The notes under the pieces are model-generated. The model was not told the origin of the DNA. It saw only the letters and a list, made by a program, of their open reading frames with translations, and did not search any database. From Planctomycetota bacterium (GTDB lineage Bacteria; Planctomycetota; Planctomycetia; Pirellulales; UBA1268), in contig JAGWVR010000003.1 of the NCBI GenBank assembly GCA_018970785.1, forward strand, positions 1 through 64,000: a stretch of DNA of 64,000 nt. The letters are read 5' to 3'. The translations under genes were made by a program, and so were the position numbers. How positions within the stretch are numbered: position 1 is the stretch's first letter; the number at the start of each line of letters is the position of its first letter. Positions 47,886-58,205 of the stretch are shown piece by piece.

Positions 47886-50204
47886 TCAACGCAGGGCCTG
47901 GGTGTAGTTCCGCCTACTTTTTCCGAGGGCAACGCCGTGCATGACGCAACCGAGCACCGTGATCCCTACCGAACGGAGCCGACCGATCGAAGCGGTGAGG
48001 TTCGGCACGCTCGTCACGTCGCGCATCACCGAAACGACAGCGACATCGGCCTGCTGACCGAGAAGCAGCGCGTCTGCCAATTCGATACACGGCCCCGAGT
48101 CGATGACCACGTGATCGAATGCATCGCGGTATTTCCGAAGGGTCGTTTTCAATTGCGGTCTGGACAAAGCGAGGATCGATTCGGTGTCACACCCGCCTGC
48201 CGTCACGGTGAACAACCCGTCGATCTCGGTAGGCTGGATCACCTCATCGGTGCCACACTCGCCCCGCAGAACCTCCGAGAAGCCGGTCCCGAGATCGATC
48301 TGGACGATCGAGTGTACCGATGGATGCCGAAGGTCACCGTCGATCAGCAACGTCCGCTTTCCCGACCGGGCGATGCTCGCCGCCAACTGGGCGGCAAGCG
48401 TGGTCTTCCCCTCGTGCTCACCGGCGCTCGTGACCAGGATCATCTTGGCCGCGTCGCGTCCCGCCTGCATCGTCAGCGTACGGATCGTGTCGATCGCCTC
48501 CATGAAGCGGCCGACATCGGCCGGTGCACGCTTCGATCCGCGCCGACGCAAACGCGGCAGGGTGCCGAGCAACCGCACCCCGACTCGATTCGGGATCTCT
48601 TCCGGGTAGCTCAGCCGATCGCGAAGCAGCTCCGTGCCGATCGTGAGGCCGACACCGGTGGCAAATGCGAACATGCCCGACAAGCCGGCCAGGACCATAC
48701 GGGAAACGTCGCTCGACGACTGCGGCACCGACGCCGGCTCGAGGAGGCGGACACGGGAGGGCATGTTGATGTCGACGCTCGAGGCCTCGAGTTGCTTTCC
48801 CAGGAGACCGGTTACCTGCTCCAGCTGGTCGATCTCACCGCGCCGCAGCTCCAGATCGGAATTGGCACGGCCGATCAGCAGCAGTTCCTCGGAGAGCTTC
48901 TGGTACTCTTTCCTGCTCGCCTCGAGGTTCTTCTCGATCACCGCACGTCGAACCCTGAGCACGGCGGGGCTGACGGCGGCCTGACCTTGGTTTCCGATGT
49001 TGCTCCGCAACTGTCTCGCGACCTGGGGCCGCAACTCGGCTCGTACTTCATTGAGCTGCCGCACCGCCGACTGGTACTGATCTCGGAGCCGCCGGACGGA
49101 CGGTTCACTCGCGCCACGGGCACTTCTTGCCAATTGCTCCGAGAGGGCCTGCCCGAGCGACCGGATCCGCTCCTTGACCTCCGCCACGGCTGGATCGCGA
49201 TCGATCATCGCCTCGACGGCGTCGTCGCCACTGTCTTCGGCGGAATCTTTCCCCGAGTCGAGCCCGTCGGCAATCGCCAACTCGGTGTCGATCCGCGCCA
49301 AATCGGTCTCGGCAGTCTCGATATCGGACCGAATACCCGCCAGCTGATCCATCATCAGGGCACGGTTGGTCGTGACTTCAGAACTCGAGAGCGAATTGGT
49401 GGTCCTGGCGATCTCGTAGAATTTCTCCTTGCGGCTGCGCAACTCCGACTGGCTCTCCTTGAATTTCTTCTCCAATTGATCGCGCTTCGCCAACCGGTCG
49501 GCGCGGTCCTTGTTGACGATGTCATCAAGGTAGCTTTCCGTGACGGCATTCAGGATCTTCGCCGTGTCTTCAGCGATCGGCCCACGCAAGCGGAGCGTCA
49601 CGACCTCCGACTCCTGGGGTGCCGACATGACGATGTTCTTGGCCAGCCAGTCTGACGGATCATCCTGCTCCTTGATCGTGGGCAGGTCGGCAACTCCGGG
49701 GCGCCGCAGTGCGGAATTCAAGACGAACGGGCTCTTGAGCAACTGCATTTGGGTCTTGCGGTACTGATCCTGCACACCCGCGACCGGGCCGAGCATGCCC
49801 TGCTCCGAGCGCATCTGAAGCCAGACGACCGCTTCGTAGCCCTTCGGAAGCAGGAACCACGCCGGCACCGCCACCAGCGGCGCCAGCAACGAGCCGACAA
49901 GAAGGGCCGGCAACCAACGTCGCCGCACTGCATGCAGCAACCTCCGGGTGTCGAACCCCGAAGGACCATCAACGCTCGGGGGCACCGTGACCGTTTGGTA
50001 GTCGGGGAACGGCGCGAGGGGCATGTCGCCCCTGATCGTCAAGCCCCCGAGCGATGGAGACGGGACAGCCCCTGCCGGAGTCGCTACGAACCCGCCGTCG
50101 GCCTCGGACGCGGTCATGCCCGCCCACTCCTCTCGATGAAACCCGCTGCTGCTCGAAACGATTCGAGCAGACGGCTCGACCAACCGCCCCCCGGCATCAC
50201 CCAC
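47886..50204 (-). CDS. Polysaccharide chain-length determinant/tyrosine autokinase (Wzc/BY-kinase-like)
   Basis: Wzz-like TM region + coiled coil + kinase (ILVTSAGEHEGKTTLAAQLAASIARSGKRTLLIDGDLRHPSVHSIV; FDHVVIDSGPCIELADALLLG). Confidence 0.92.
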   Translation of the reverse strand: MGDAGGRLVEPSARIVSSSSGFHREEWAGMTASEADGGFVATPAGAVPSPSLGGLTIRGDMPLAPFPDYQTVTVPPSVDGPSGFDTRRLLHAVRRRWLPALLVGSLLAPLVAVPAWFLLPKGYEAVVWLQMRSEQGMLGPVAGVQDQYRKTQMQLLKSPFVLNSALRRPGVADLPTIKEQDDPSDWLAKNIVMSAPQESEVVTLRLRGPIAEDTAKILNAVTESYLDDIVNKDRADRLAKRDQLEKKFKESQSELRSRKEKFYEIARTTNSLSSSEVTTNRALMMDQLAGIRSDIETAETDLARIDTELAIADGLDSGKDSAEDSGDDAVEAMIDRDPAVAEVKERIRSLGQALSEQLARSARGASEPSVRRLRDQYQSAVRQLNEVRAELRPQVARQLRSNIGNQGQAAVSPAVLRVRRAVIEKNLEASRKEYQKLSEELLLIGRANSDLELRRGEIDQLEQVTGLLGKQLEASSVDINMPSRVRLLEPASVPQSSSDVSRMVLAGLSGMFAFATGVGLTIGTELLRDRLSYPEEIPNRVGVRLLGTLPRLRRRGSKRAPADVGRFMEAIDTIRTLTMQAGRDAAKMILVTSAGEHEGKTTLAAQLAASIARSGKRTLLIDGDLRHPSVHSIVQIDLGTGFSEVLRGECGTDEVIQPTEIDGLFTVTAGGCDTESILALSRPQLKTTLRKYRDAFDHVVIDSGPCIELADALLLGQQADVAVVSVMRDVTSVPNLTASIGRLRSVGITVLGCVMHGVALGKSRRNYTQALR

Positions 50205-50323
50205 GCCGGTTCAAAAGCGGGACGCGATTTCGGCACTCGCAGCGACGACGCCGGAAAATCGGATCGTTGCAGGGACGACCATTTCCGCGAAACACCTCGA
50301 CCGTACAGCGTCTGAGTATACCG

Positions 50324-51646
50324 TCAGATTCCGGGCAGCAAGCCGTCTCGGCGCCCACGGACGACGTCGTTGGATTCACGTTTTCTCGATGTCTTCGGGG
50401 CAATTTCCGGCGACACCGCCCCATCTCCCCGACGGAGACGCTCCGCCGTCGTGCCGCGGGGGGGAAACGGATTGGTCTCCGTGTCGACTGCAAGCCGTGC
50501 CGTTGGCTGCGAAACCGGAAGCAACCCATCCGACGAAGCACGCCGACCGGCGGTGGCCGCCGACGGCTGCAGGCCGATCGCGATCATCTCGGCCTCATCC
50601 TCCACGACCATCAGTTTCGCGAGCAGATACTGCTCTCCATACAGCATCGCCAAGGCCATCGGCATCATGAACCAGCCGGCGAGATCGTGGAAAACCATCT
50701 CGGCGATTTCCGACGTCGCGATCTGGTACAGCATTCCGGTGACGGTGATGCGGATGGAGTTGACGATCAGGGCGATGGGGATGGCACTGGCGATGATGAC
50801 CCCGTTCTCCCATGCGGGCCGGTCGCCGAGCATGACCAATGCCACCGACAAGGCGATGAAGATCGTGAGCATTCGCAGCCCACTGCAGGCATCGACGACG
50901 CCGAGGTGCATCTCACCGATGACGATCTGGTTACCTTCCTGGAACGCCTCCAGGCCGAACGTCTGCAACGCGAACGTGCTGACCGTCGTGGCCAGACCCT
51001 GCAATGGCCCGAGAAGGTAGCGCGTCGCTTCGTCGGGCAACGGAAACATGAAGATCAGGAACGCGATCGGCGCCCAGCCCCACCGCAAACCGCTCCAACC
51101 GCACGACAGGAGGAACGCACCTGCGACGGCGGGCACGAAGGTGTACATGTCGATCGTGATGATGCGGAAGGAGGCAGCGCCGAGCCGAATGCCGAACGCC
51201 AACGCGAGCAGAGCCAAGCCCGCCAATCGCGCCGAGTCGGTCACCGGTTCGAGCCGATCGCGCCACCACAACAACATGCCGACGGTGAACAGTGGCACGA
51301 GCCAGCCGTGTGAGTACTGGGCGTTGCTCCAACTGGCATGGGCGTTGAGCAGGCCGGGCCAGTAGGCGTAGATCATCAGTCCGACGAACACGAGCATGGT
51401 CACCAGCGGACCGCGCTGGGCCGGTTCGCCAAGATCGCGGCGCAGATCGCGAAACCGTCGCAACCAGCCTTCGAGCAGCCCTTCGTCCCCGGCCTCGGGG
51501 CGCCCGATCGAGTTGCCGGCCGATTCTTCCCGGGACATCACGGCCAGTCCGCCTGCAGAAGCCGGCGGTTCCATCGAAGCGCGCTCTCTACCATGACCGA
51601 CGGTATTGTCCGTTCGCTCGTCGGCTTTGGGCGTCAGCGGCAACAT
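50324..51646 (-). CDS. xrt: Exosortase family protein
   Basis: Multi-TM; HGWLVPLF, FLIFMFPLP, VVDACSGLRMLTIFIALSVAL (catalytic Cys), NSIRITVTGML (Arg), FHDLAGWFMMPMAL (His). Confidence 0.93.
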   Translation of the reverse strand: MLPLTPKADERTDNTVGHGRERASMEPPASAGGLAVMSREESAGNSIGRPEAGDEGLLEGWLRRFRDLRRDLGEPAQRGPLVTMLVFVGLMIYAYWPGLLNAHASWSNAQYSHGWLVPLFTVGMLLWWRDRLEPVTDSARLAGLALLALAFGIRLGAASFRIITIDMYTFVPAVAGAFLLSCGWSGLRWGWAPIAFLIFMFPLPDEATRYLLGPLQGLATTVSTFALQTFGLEAFQEGNQIVIGEMHLGVVDACSGLRMLTIFIALSVALVMLGDRPAWENGVIIASAIPIALIVNSIRITVTGMLYQIATSEIAEMVFHDLAGWFMMPMALAMLYGEQYLLAKLMVVEDEAEMIAIGLQPSAATAGRRASSDGLLPVSQPTARLAVDTETNPFPPRGTTAERLRRGDGAVSPEIAPKTSRKRESNDVVRGRRDGLLPGI

Positions 51647-52000
51647 TGAGCAACCCGAGCGTGAAAACCCCTGTCGCCTGCCTCAACGTCATCGGGTGCG
51701 AAACACGCCATGCCGACCGGCCAGTGGGCAGCTTGGCCAGGTCGCGTCAACCGTGTGCCGGAACCGCGCTTCCCTCGCGATGGCAAACGACCTACCAGTC
51801 TACACGGTGACGGAAGGGGGGAAAATGGTTTCGGTGATTCCGCCCCGGGGCTGCCGTCGGCTGGCGGGACACAGACGGCGGCACAACGCTCCGCCGATCC
51901 GTACGGATTTTGCCGGAATTTCTGGTACGCTCCGCGGCCGACGCGGCTGTTGGACCGCCCACCCCTCCTCGATCCTGATGGTTGGAGCCACGGAAACGAC

Positions 52001-53089
52001 ATGAGTTCGTGGGACAGCGGTGCGGACCATTCCGGCCGCGACGCGGCACCCTCGGCCGACGACGCCCTGCCAGAAAAACCCCTCCAAGATCGGCCCTCGG
52101 CGGCAAACCGCCGTCCGCCGGCGTGGGCGTCGGTCGCCGGCACGGTCGGCCGGGTCGCGGGAACGCTGTTCCTGCTTGCATTCGCCCTGCGAAATGTCGA
52201 GTGGTCCACGCTGGCATCCAATCTTAAGGCAGCCGATTGGCGCTGGTGGATGGCGGGGTTGACGGCCGGCGTCCTCGTCCAGGTCGTCGCGGCGGTACGC
52301 TGGGGTTCGCTGGCGCGGCCGATCGGCTTCCCGCTCTCGACCACGACATTCATCCGCCGGTTTTTCGAGGGGGCGTTTTTCAGCCTCTGCCTACCCGGTT
52401 CGATCGGCGGCGACGTCGTCAAAGCGTTCCGCCTGTCGGACACCGTAGACGGCCGACTCCTGGCGGGCTGCACGATCCTCGCCGACCGGATCACCGGTCT
52501 CACGGCGCTGCTGGTTCTGGCTTTCACGGCGCTCGTCTCGCAGCACTACACGCTGCCGGTCACCGCGACGATCGCGGTCGGGGCGGCCCTCTTGCTGCTG
52601 GCGATGACCGGCGCGTACCTCGGCGTACGGATGATCGATCGGGTGATTTCCCGCCTTCCGGAGCATCACCGCGTGAAGCGATTCCTCGCCTACCTGCTCC
52701 CCTACCAGGTGCGGCCCAGCCTGCTGGTGCGGGCCCTCGCCTGGAGCATGGTGGTGCAGATGGGGGGCGCGTTCGCCGTCTCGCTCGTCGGTCGGTCGGT
52801 CGGGATCGAACTCCCGCTGGCGGTGTGGTTCGGATCGGTGCCCCTGGTCGCGGTGGCGATGGTCCTGCCGATCAGCATCAGTGGCGTCGGCGTCCGCGAA
52901 GGTGGTCTGTCGCTCCTGCTCAAACCCCACGGTGTCGCGCCGGAGCAGGCGGTCGCGATCGGGGTATTGTGGTTTCTGACGACGATCGTCTGCGGTCTCC
53001 TCGGAGGCGTGTCGTTTCTCGCTGAACGCCGACCGGCGACGATCTCGCTCCCCCAGGCGCTGCAGTCGACAGCCTCACCGCCGGGGTGA
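52001..53089 (+). CDS. Lysylphosphatidylglycerol synthase TM-domain (UPF0104/YbhN-like) protein
   Basis: FFEGAFFSLCLPGSIGGDVVKAFRLSD..LAGCTILADRITGLTALLVLA...PISISGVGVREGGLSLLLKPHGV. Confidence 0.88.
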   Translation: MSSWDSGADHSGRDAAPSADDALPEKPLQDRPSAANRRPPAWASVAGTVGRVAGTLFLLAFALRNVEWSTLASNLKAADWRWWMAGLTAGVLVQVVAAVRWGSLARPIGFPLSTTTFIRRFFEGAFFSLCLPGSIGGDVVKAFRLSDTVDGRLLAGCTILADRITGLTALLVLAFTALVSQHYTLPVTATIAVGAALLLLAMTGAYLGVRMIDRVISRLPEHHRVKRFLAYLLPYQVRPSLLVRALAWSMVVQMGGAFAVSLVGRSVGIELPLAVWFGSVPLVAVAMVLPISISGVGVREGGLSLLLKPHGVAPEQAVAIGVLWFLTTIVCGLLGGVSFLAERRPATISLPQALQSTASPPG

Positions 53090-53151
53090 GCATCCGGCCC
53101 TCAGGCGGTCTGGCACGACACGGCCGTGCCGCGGTCGGCCGCGAGCGATCG

Positions 53152-53691
53152 CTAGCCGACCGGCGGGCCCGACATACGGTGGCGGTCGAAGACGAGCAAA
53201 CCGGCGATCGACTTGGCATCCTCGATCCGCCCGTCGAGGCACATCGCCACCGCCTCGTCGATGCTCACCTCGCGGGTCCGGATCTCCTCGCCGGGCTCGA
53301 GTTCCTGCGGACCGGCGACGAGCCCCTCCGCCACGAACAGGTGCATCCGTTCGCGGAGGATGCCTGGCGACATCCAAAACGCCCCCAGCGCCGTGATCGT
53401 CCCGGCGCGGTAGCCGGTCTCCTCGACGAGCTCGCGGGCCGCGGCCGCGGCCGGGGGCTCAGGCCGATCGAGCGTTCCGGCGGGCAATTCGAGGAGCGTG
53501 GCCCCGACAGCGACGCGCGCCACCTCGACGAGGCACACGTTCCCGGACGGTGTCACGGGGATCACGACGACGCTCCCCGGATGGTCGACGACCTGGCGCT
53601 CGTGGAGCGTTCCGTCGGCGCAGTGCTGCACGACACGAACGACGCGGAAGCGCCGGCCTTCGAAGAGGACATCGGCAGGTCGGGAAGCCAT
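53152..53691 (-). CDS. NUDIX hydrolase (ADP-ribose pyrophosphatase-like)
   Basis: LLELPAGTLDRPEPPAAAAARELVEETGYRAG Nudix box; EEIRTREVSIDEAVAM. Confidence 0.92.
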   Translation of the reverse strand: MASRPADVLFEGRRFRVVRVVQHCADGTLHERQVVDHPGSVVVIPVTPSGNVCLVEVARVAVGATLLELPAGTLDRPEPPAAAAARELVEETGYRAGTITALGAFWMSPGILRERMHLFVAEGLVAGPQELEPGEEIRTREVSIDEAVAMCLDGRIEDAKSIAGLLVFDRHRMSGPPVG

Positions 53692-53746
53692 CGTCGTGCA
53701 CTCCGGAAACGGGGAATCGCTCGGGGACACCGCGGGCTCGACGGCG

Positions 53747-54721
53747 TCAGGGGAATCGGCCGCTCACGGGCGTGACCCGCTCGGCGCCGACCGCCAGCCG
53801 CTCCCGTGCCGCCAGTCCCTTCGTCGTCACCATCGCCAGCGCGATTCCCGAGCCACCGTCGGCCGACCAGGCGGCGCTCGTCACGCCGCCGACCGTGTCG
53901 CGCGTCCCGTCGTCGTTGATGGCGACCACCTCGGCACCGCCGGTCGGGAGGACGGTCGCACTGGCGAGCCTCACCAGGCGCCGGTTGACGTGGCCGAGTG
54001 CGTCGATCCGGGCGACAGTCTCCTGGCCGAGGTAGCACCCCTTCGTGAACGAGATCGCCTCCCCGTCGCGCCCCAATTCCTGGGGGAGTGCCCGCTCGGG
54101 GATGTCGTGGGGCAGCGGGTAGCCGTTTTCGATCCGCACGGCGTCGACCGCCGCCGCCGCGGCGTTCACGAGGCCAGCCGCCGCACACGCGGCGTCCAAA
54201 TTCGCGGCCGCCGCGCGGGGAACGAGCAGCAACCAGCCTCCCGGCCAGACGCCGGCCGCGGAGATCGTCTTGACCGCGCCGAGGTCGATGCCCGGGACAG
54301 TCCGTACGTCCGGTGACCGGGCTGCGGCCAACCAATCCGTCGCCTGCGGCCCGGCCAGGCCCCGCACCTCCCAGGTGGCGGAGACGGCGGCCACCGTGAG
54401 CCGCTCGCGGATGTGGTACCGCTCGAGATGGACGGCGAGATCGCTTTCCACTCCCGGCCACGCCACCAGCCAGACGTCGTCGCCTTCGCGGAGCACGTGG
54501 ACCAACGCCACGATCTGCCCACGCGCGTCGAGCAGCATCGCTTCGCTCGAAGCGCCGTGCGCCAATGCCGCCACGTGGGCGGTCGCGAACGCGTCGACGA
54601 ACCGCACCGCGTCGGGGCCGGCGACGTGGATCACGGCGCAGCCGGGAATCGCGAACCGCGCCACGCCACGGCGGAGCTGGGAATACCCCGGCGGGACGGG
54701 AGTGGGGGTGGCGTCGTCCAT
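53747..54721 (-). CDS. ygfZ-like: YgfZ/GcvT-type folate-binding protein
   Basis: CAVIHVAGPDAVRFVDAFAT, MLLDARGQIVALVHVLR, KGCYLGQETVARIDALGHVNRRLVRL (YgfZ KGCYxGQE motif). Confidence 0.92.
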   Translation of the reverse strand: MDDATPTPVPPGYSQLRRGVARFAIPGCAVIHVAGPDAVRFVDAFATAHVAALAHGASSEAMLLDARGQIVALVHVLREGDDVWLVAWPGVESDLAVHLERYHIRERLTVAAVSATWEVRGLAGPQATDWLAAARSPDVRTVPGIDLGAVKTISAAGVWPGGWLLLVPRAAAANLDAACAAAGLVNAAAAAVDAVRIENGYPLPHDIPERALPQELGRDGEAISFTKGCYLGQETVARIDALGHVNRRLVRLASATVLPTGGAEVVAINDDGTRDTVGGVTSAAWSADGGSGIALAMVTTKGLAARERLAVGAERVTPVSGRFP

Positions 54722-55076
54722 GGAACCAGCGGGTGCGGCGGCCTGACGGGGATCGTCAGTGGAGGGTACCACCGTCGGCCGCGCGAAAAAACGCGGCCTT
54801 CGACCGACCCTGGCGAACGCTCGGCCGGGATCCTGCGTACAGCCTCTCGTTCGCACGACGCGGGATCGGAAGTCCGGATCCCCGTCGCGTGATGGCCGTG
54901 GTCGATCGGCAGGGAACGCTGTCGCGTCACCCGCCGTCGGCCCGGATCACGGCGTCGAGCGGCACCCGCGTGCGGAAGGTTTCCGCCGTGACTCCGTCGG
55001 TGTAGACGCGGTCGCACCGTGCGCCCGCGGCACCCCGGAGGGATGACGTTCCGAGTCCGGAAAGTGATGGTGGCCG

Positions 55077-55703
55077 ATGGCAACGGTGCGCTTCGAGGGT
55101 CAGTGCCACGACGGCTTCGACGAGGATGGCTGCTATCCCAACCCGTTCGCCGCGGATCACGGTGAGGAATCCGGCCACGACCTCCCGCCGCTCGGCGAGC
55201 GGCCGTCGCTGCGTCCACGGGTCGCGCGGCGCGTGCCACGCCCGCAGACCGGGCTGCACCGGATCGCCGAGGTGCGCGAACAACAGGGCGTCTCCCAGCG
55301 CAACGTCGCCCGCCGCCTGGGGCTGGAATTGGCCGTCGTCCGCCGCCAGGAACAGTCTGACTGCGATCTGCGGATCTCCGACCTGATGCTCTGGCAGCAG
55401 GTCCTCGAGGTGCCGATCGCCGAACTGCTCGTCGAGGGGGAGGGGCAACTCTCCGGTCCCGTCCTGGCCCGTTCCCGAATGGTCAAGCTGATGAAGACGG
55501 CGGCTGCGATCCGCGAACAGTCCGGCAGCGGGGCGCTGGGCAAGTTGGCCGACATGCTCATCACGCAGATCCTGGAGATCATGCCGGAACTGGCCGACGT
55601 CACCCCCTGGCATTCCGTGGGCCAGCGACGGACCCTGGCGGAGTTGGGTCGAACCGCGTGCCAGGTCGTGTCGGAGGACTCTCTCCGCAGCGGCGGCTCG
55701 TGA
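55077..55703 (+). CDS. XRE-like helix-turn-helix protein
   Basis: RIAEVREQQGVSQRNVARRLGLELAVVRRQEQSDCDLRISDLMLWQQVLEVPIAELLVE matches a Cro/CI HTH plus helical tail. Confidence 0.65.
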   Translation: MATVRFEGQCHDGFDEDGCYPNPFAADHGEESGHDLPPLGERPSLRPRVARRVPRPQTGLHRIAEVREQQGVSQRNVARRLGLELAVVRRQEQSDCDLRISDLMLWQQVLEVPIAELLVEGEGQLSGPVLARSRMVKLMKTAAAIREQSGSGALGKLADMLITQILEIMPELADVTPWHSVGQRRTLAELGRTACQVVSEDSLRSGGS

Positions 55704-55762
55704 GGAGGGCGGCGGGCGCGGCGCCGTCGCACACCGCGCTTGATTCGCGCCGTGCCGGCGGC

Positions 55763-56294
55763 CTAGGATCGGTCGGTCGTCTTCCGCTCCGTCGCTCCCC
55801 CGCGAGGTCCGTTCCGGTGTTTTCGCTGCTCGGCGTCCTGCTCATCGTGCTGGTGCTGTTCGTCGCCGTCGCCATGACGGCGAAACTCGTCCTCGGAAAG
55901 TGACGCCGAGTGACGCTGCCGCCCGCGGTCGTCCTGGCCGTGCCGCGAGCCTGACGCCTGCCGCGTGGCTCCGACGAACAGGAGGGTCACCAGCGCCCCC
56001 AAGACCCCGGCGAACGTGACCCAGGCTCCGACTGCCAACCCGAAATAGTCGCGCAGCCACACCCGTGACGGTGGCTCGACACTCCGCGGCACCTTGCGCT
56101 GGACGGGGCCTTCGCGGCCCGTCTGTTTCGCCATCCCGCGGCGGAACTCGTCCCAATCCACTTGGGCTTCGGGGCGGGCGAGGGCCTCGAGCCATCCGTC
56201 CCGGGCCCACCACAGGCCCAGCGGCGGGCCGACCGTGGCGGCCAACCAGAGCGTCGCCAGCACGGTGATCTGCAGCCTGTTGCGCGAAACCATC
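55763..56294 (-). CDS. Small two-TM hypothetical membrane protein
   Basis: MVSRNRLQITVLATLWLAATVGPPLGLWWARDGW...LAVGAWVTFAGVLGALVTLLFVGATRQ; highly charged C-terminus may be spurious. Confidence 0.45.
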
Positions 56295-56470
56295 GCCGCG
56301 GAGTTCCCGGAAAAGCTTGGGGGCCCGACGGCGACCGCTCCGGCACCGTCCCCCCATTCTGCCGCGTCGACCGCGCCGCTCAACCGGTCTGGCGGGGCAG
56401 CCGACGGTTCGCTACCGTCCCCGCCGATCCTCCCGTTTCCCGCCCCGCGTTCCTCGAAGGAGTCGTCAGC

Positions 56471-57559
56471 GTGGTCACCGACCCCTGCACGCTTCGCAGC
56501 CGCGTGACCGCGATCCTCGCGGCCGTGGCGTTCGCCGGCCTCCCGACGGCAGCACTCGCCCAGCCTGGCCAGTCCGGCTGGCTGCCCACATCGTGGTTCA
56601 CCCCGAGCCAAGTCGACCCCAAGGCGATGTTCCCGTTGGCCGAGCAGGACGGTCCCTGGCTCGTCCTCGCGACGACGTTCCGCGGCGAGGGTGCCCGTGA
56701 CGACGCCCGGCGTCTCGTCCAGGAACTGCGGCAGAAACACGGCCTCAAAGCCTACACCCACGAGAAATCGTTCGACTACACGGGATCACCGCAGGGTCTC
56801 GGCCTCAATCCCGACGGTTCGCCGAAGAAGATGCGCTATGCCAACAGCGCGCAGGTCGTCGAGGTTGCCGTGCTCGTCGGCGACTTCGCGTCGTTCGACG
56901 ATCCCCGCGGCCAGAAGGTCCTGGCCCGAGTCAAGCAACTCCATCCTGAAGCCCTCTCGGGCGAAGGAGGGCGGAGCCGTTCCTATTCCGAGTTCCGGCG
57001 GATGGTCGGCCTCGAACGGGGCACCGGCAAGGGACCGCTGCATCTGGCGTTCGTGATCCCCAATCCACTGCTGCCGGAGGACTTTTTCGCCCGCCAGCAG
57101 ATCGACCGCTTCGTCCTCGACATGAACGCCGACGTCACCCACAGCCTTCTCGACTGCCCGGGGGCGTACAGCATCCGGGTGGCGACCTTCACCGGTGCCG
57201 GAAGCTTCGACCAATCCACCGCCGAGGAAACCCCCGGCGCCAGCCGGCTGGTCGAGGCGGCGGAGCAGGCCCATCGGCTCACCGAAACGCTGCGCCGTGC
57301 CGGCTGGCCCGCCTGGGAGTTTCACGACCGTGAATCGAGCATCGTCTGCGTGGGATCGTTCGACGAGGTGCGGATCCGGCAACCCAACGGCGGCACGGCC
57401 CTCCATCCCGAGGCGGCGAGGATCGTCCGCGAACTCGGCCCCGACCCAGCGCGGCTGGCCGCCGGAGCCGTGATGCCGCGGACGATCGACGGGATCCTCC
57501 TCGACGTCGCCCCGAAACCGATCGGCGTGCCGCGCCGGCCGGCCCGCGCCAAGCTCTGA
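56471..57559 (+). CDS. Hypothetical secreted protein
   Basis: Signal-like N-terminus (GTG start assumed), AILAAVAFAGLPTAALAQ; long coherent coding body to 57559. Confidence 0.7.
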   Translation: MVTDPCTLRSRVTAILAAVAFAGLPTAALAQPGQSGWLPTSWFTPSQVDPKAMFPLAEQDGPWLVLATTFRGEGARDDARRLVQELRQKHGLKAYTHEKSFDYTGSPQGLGLNPDGSPKKMRYANSAQVVEVAVLVGDFASFDDPRGQKVLARVKQLHPEALSGEGGRSRSYSEFRRMVGLERGTGKGPLHLAFVIPNPLLPEDFFARQQIDRFVLDMNADVTHSLLDCPGAYSIRVATFTGAGSFDQSTAEETPGASRLVEAAEQAHRLTETLRRAGWPAWEFHDRESSIVCVGSFDEVRIRQPNGGTALHPEAARIVRELGPDPARLAAGAVMPRTIDGILLDVAPKPIGVPRRPARAKL

Positions 57560-57563
57560 TCCG

Positions 57564-58205
57564 ATGACGGCTCCGACCGGCCCCATCCTCGTGCTCGGCA
57601 CGACCAGCAGCGGGAAGCTGCGGGAGCTGCGCCGGATACTCGAGCCTCTGGGGATCGTCTGCCGGGCCCTGGCCGACATGCCCGGCGCGGTAGACGTCGA
57701 TGAAACCGGTGCCACGTTCGCCGCCAACGCCGCCCTCAAGGCCGCCGCCCAGGCGCGTGCCTGCCGGGCATGGGTCCTCGCCGAGGACAGCGGGCTGTGC
57801 GTCGCCGCTCTCGGCGGCGCGCCCGGGATCCGGTCCGCGCGGTTCGCCGGCGAGCCACGCGACGACGCCGCCAACAACCGGCTTCTGCTCGAGCGCCTCG
57901 CCGACGCCACGGACCGCACCGCGCACTATGCATGCCACGCGGCGTTGGCGAACCCCGCCGGAGCGATCGTGGCGACCTCCCACGGCGAGTGCCACGGCGT
58001 GATCACGGCAGCACCGGCCGGCACCGGAGGGTTCGGCTACGACCCGCTGTTCGTCGTCCCGGAGTACCACCGGACGTTCGGCACGCTGCCGGGGACGGTC
58101 AAGGACCTGATCAGTCACCGGGCGCGTGCGATCCGCGCGATCAGCGACGACCTGCTCAGGCACCTGCGCCCCGCGGCGTCCTCCCTGCCGCCAACCGGGC
58201 GGTGA
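57564..58205 (+). CDS. rdgB: XTP/dITP diphosphatase (HAM1/RdgB)
   Basis: LVLGTTSSGKLRELRRIL, TFAANAALKAAA, VLAEDSGLCVAALGGAPGIRSARFAGE, GGFGYDPLFVVPEY. Confidence 0.95.
   Translation: MTAPTGPILVLGTTSSGKLRELRRILEPLGIVCRALADMPGAVDVDETGATFAANAALKAAAQARACRAWVLAEDSGLCVAALGGAPGIRSARFAGEPRDDAANNRLLLERLADATDRTAHYACHAALANPAGAIVATSHGECHGVITAAPAGTGGFGYDPLFVVPEYHRTFGTLPGTVKDLISHRARAIRAISDDLLRHLRPAASSLPPTGR

Noticed and set aside
47937-49655. 572-aa plus-strand ORF opposite the Wzc-like kinase
   Set aside because: Shadow ORF; the minus-strand BY-kinase motifs are clear.
55816-55903. Possible 28-aa plus-strand TM microprotein (VFSLLGVLLIVLVLFVAVAMTAKLVLGK)
   Set aside because: Plausible hydrophobic peptide, but it lacks a confident start/RBS and overlaps the 3' end of a minus-strand ORF; not enough support.
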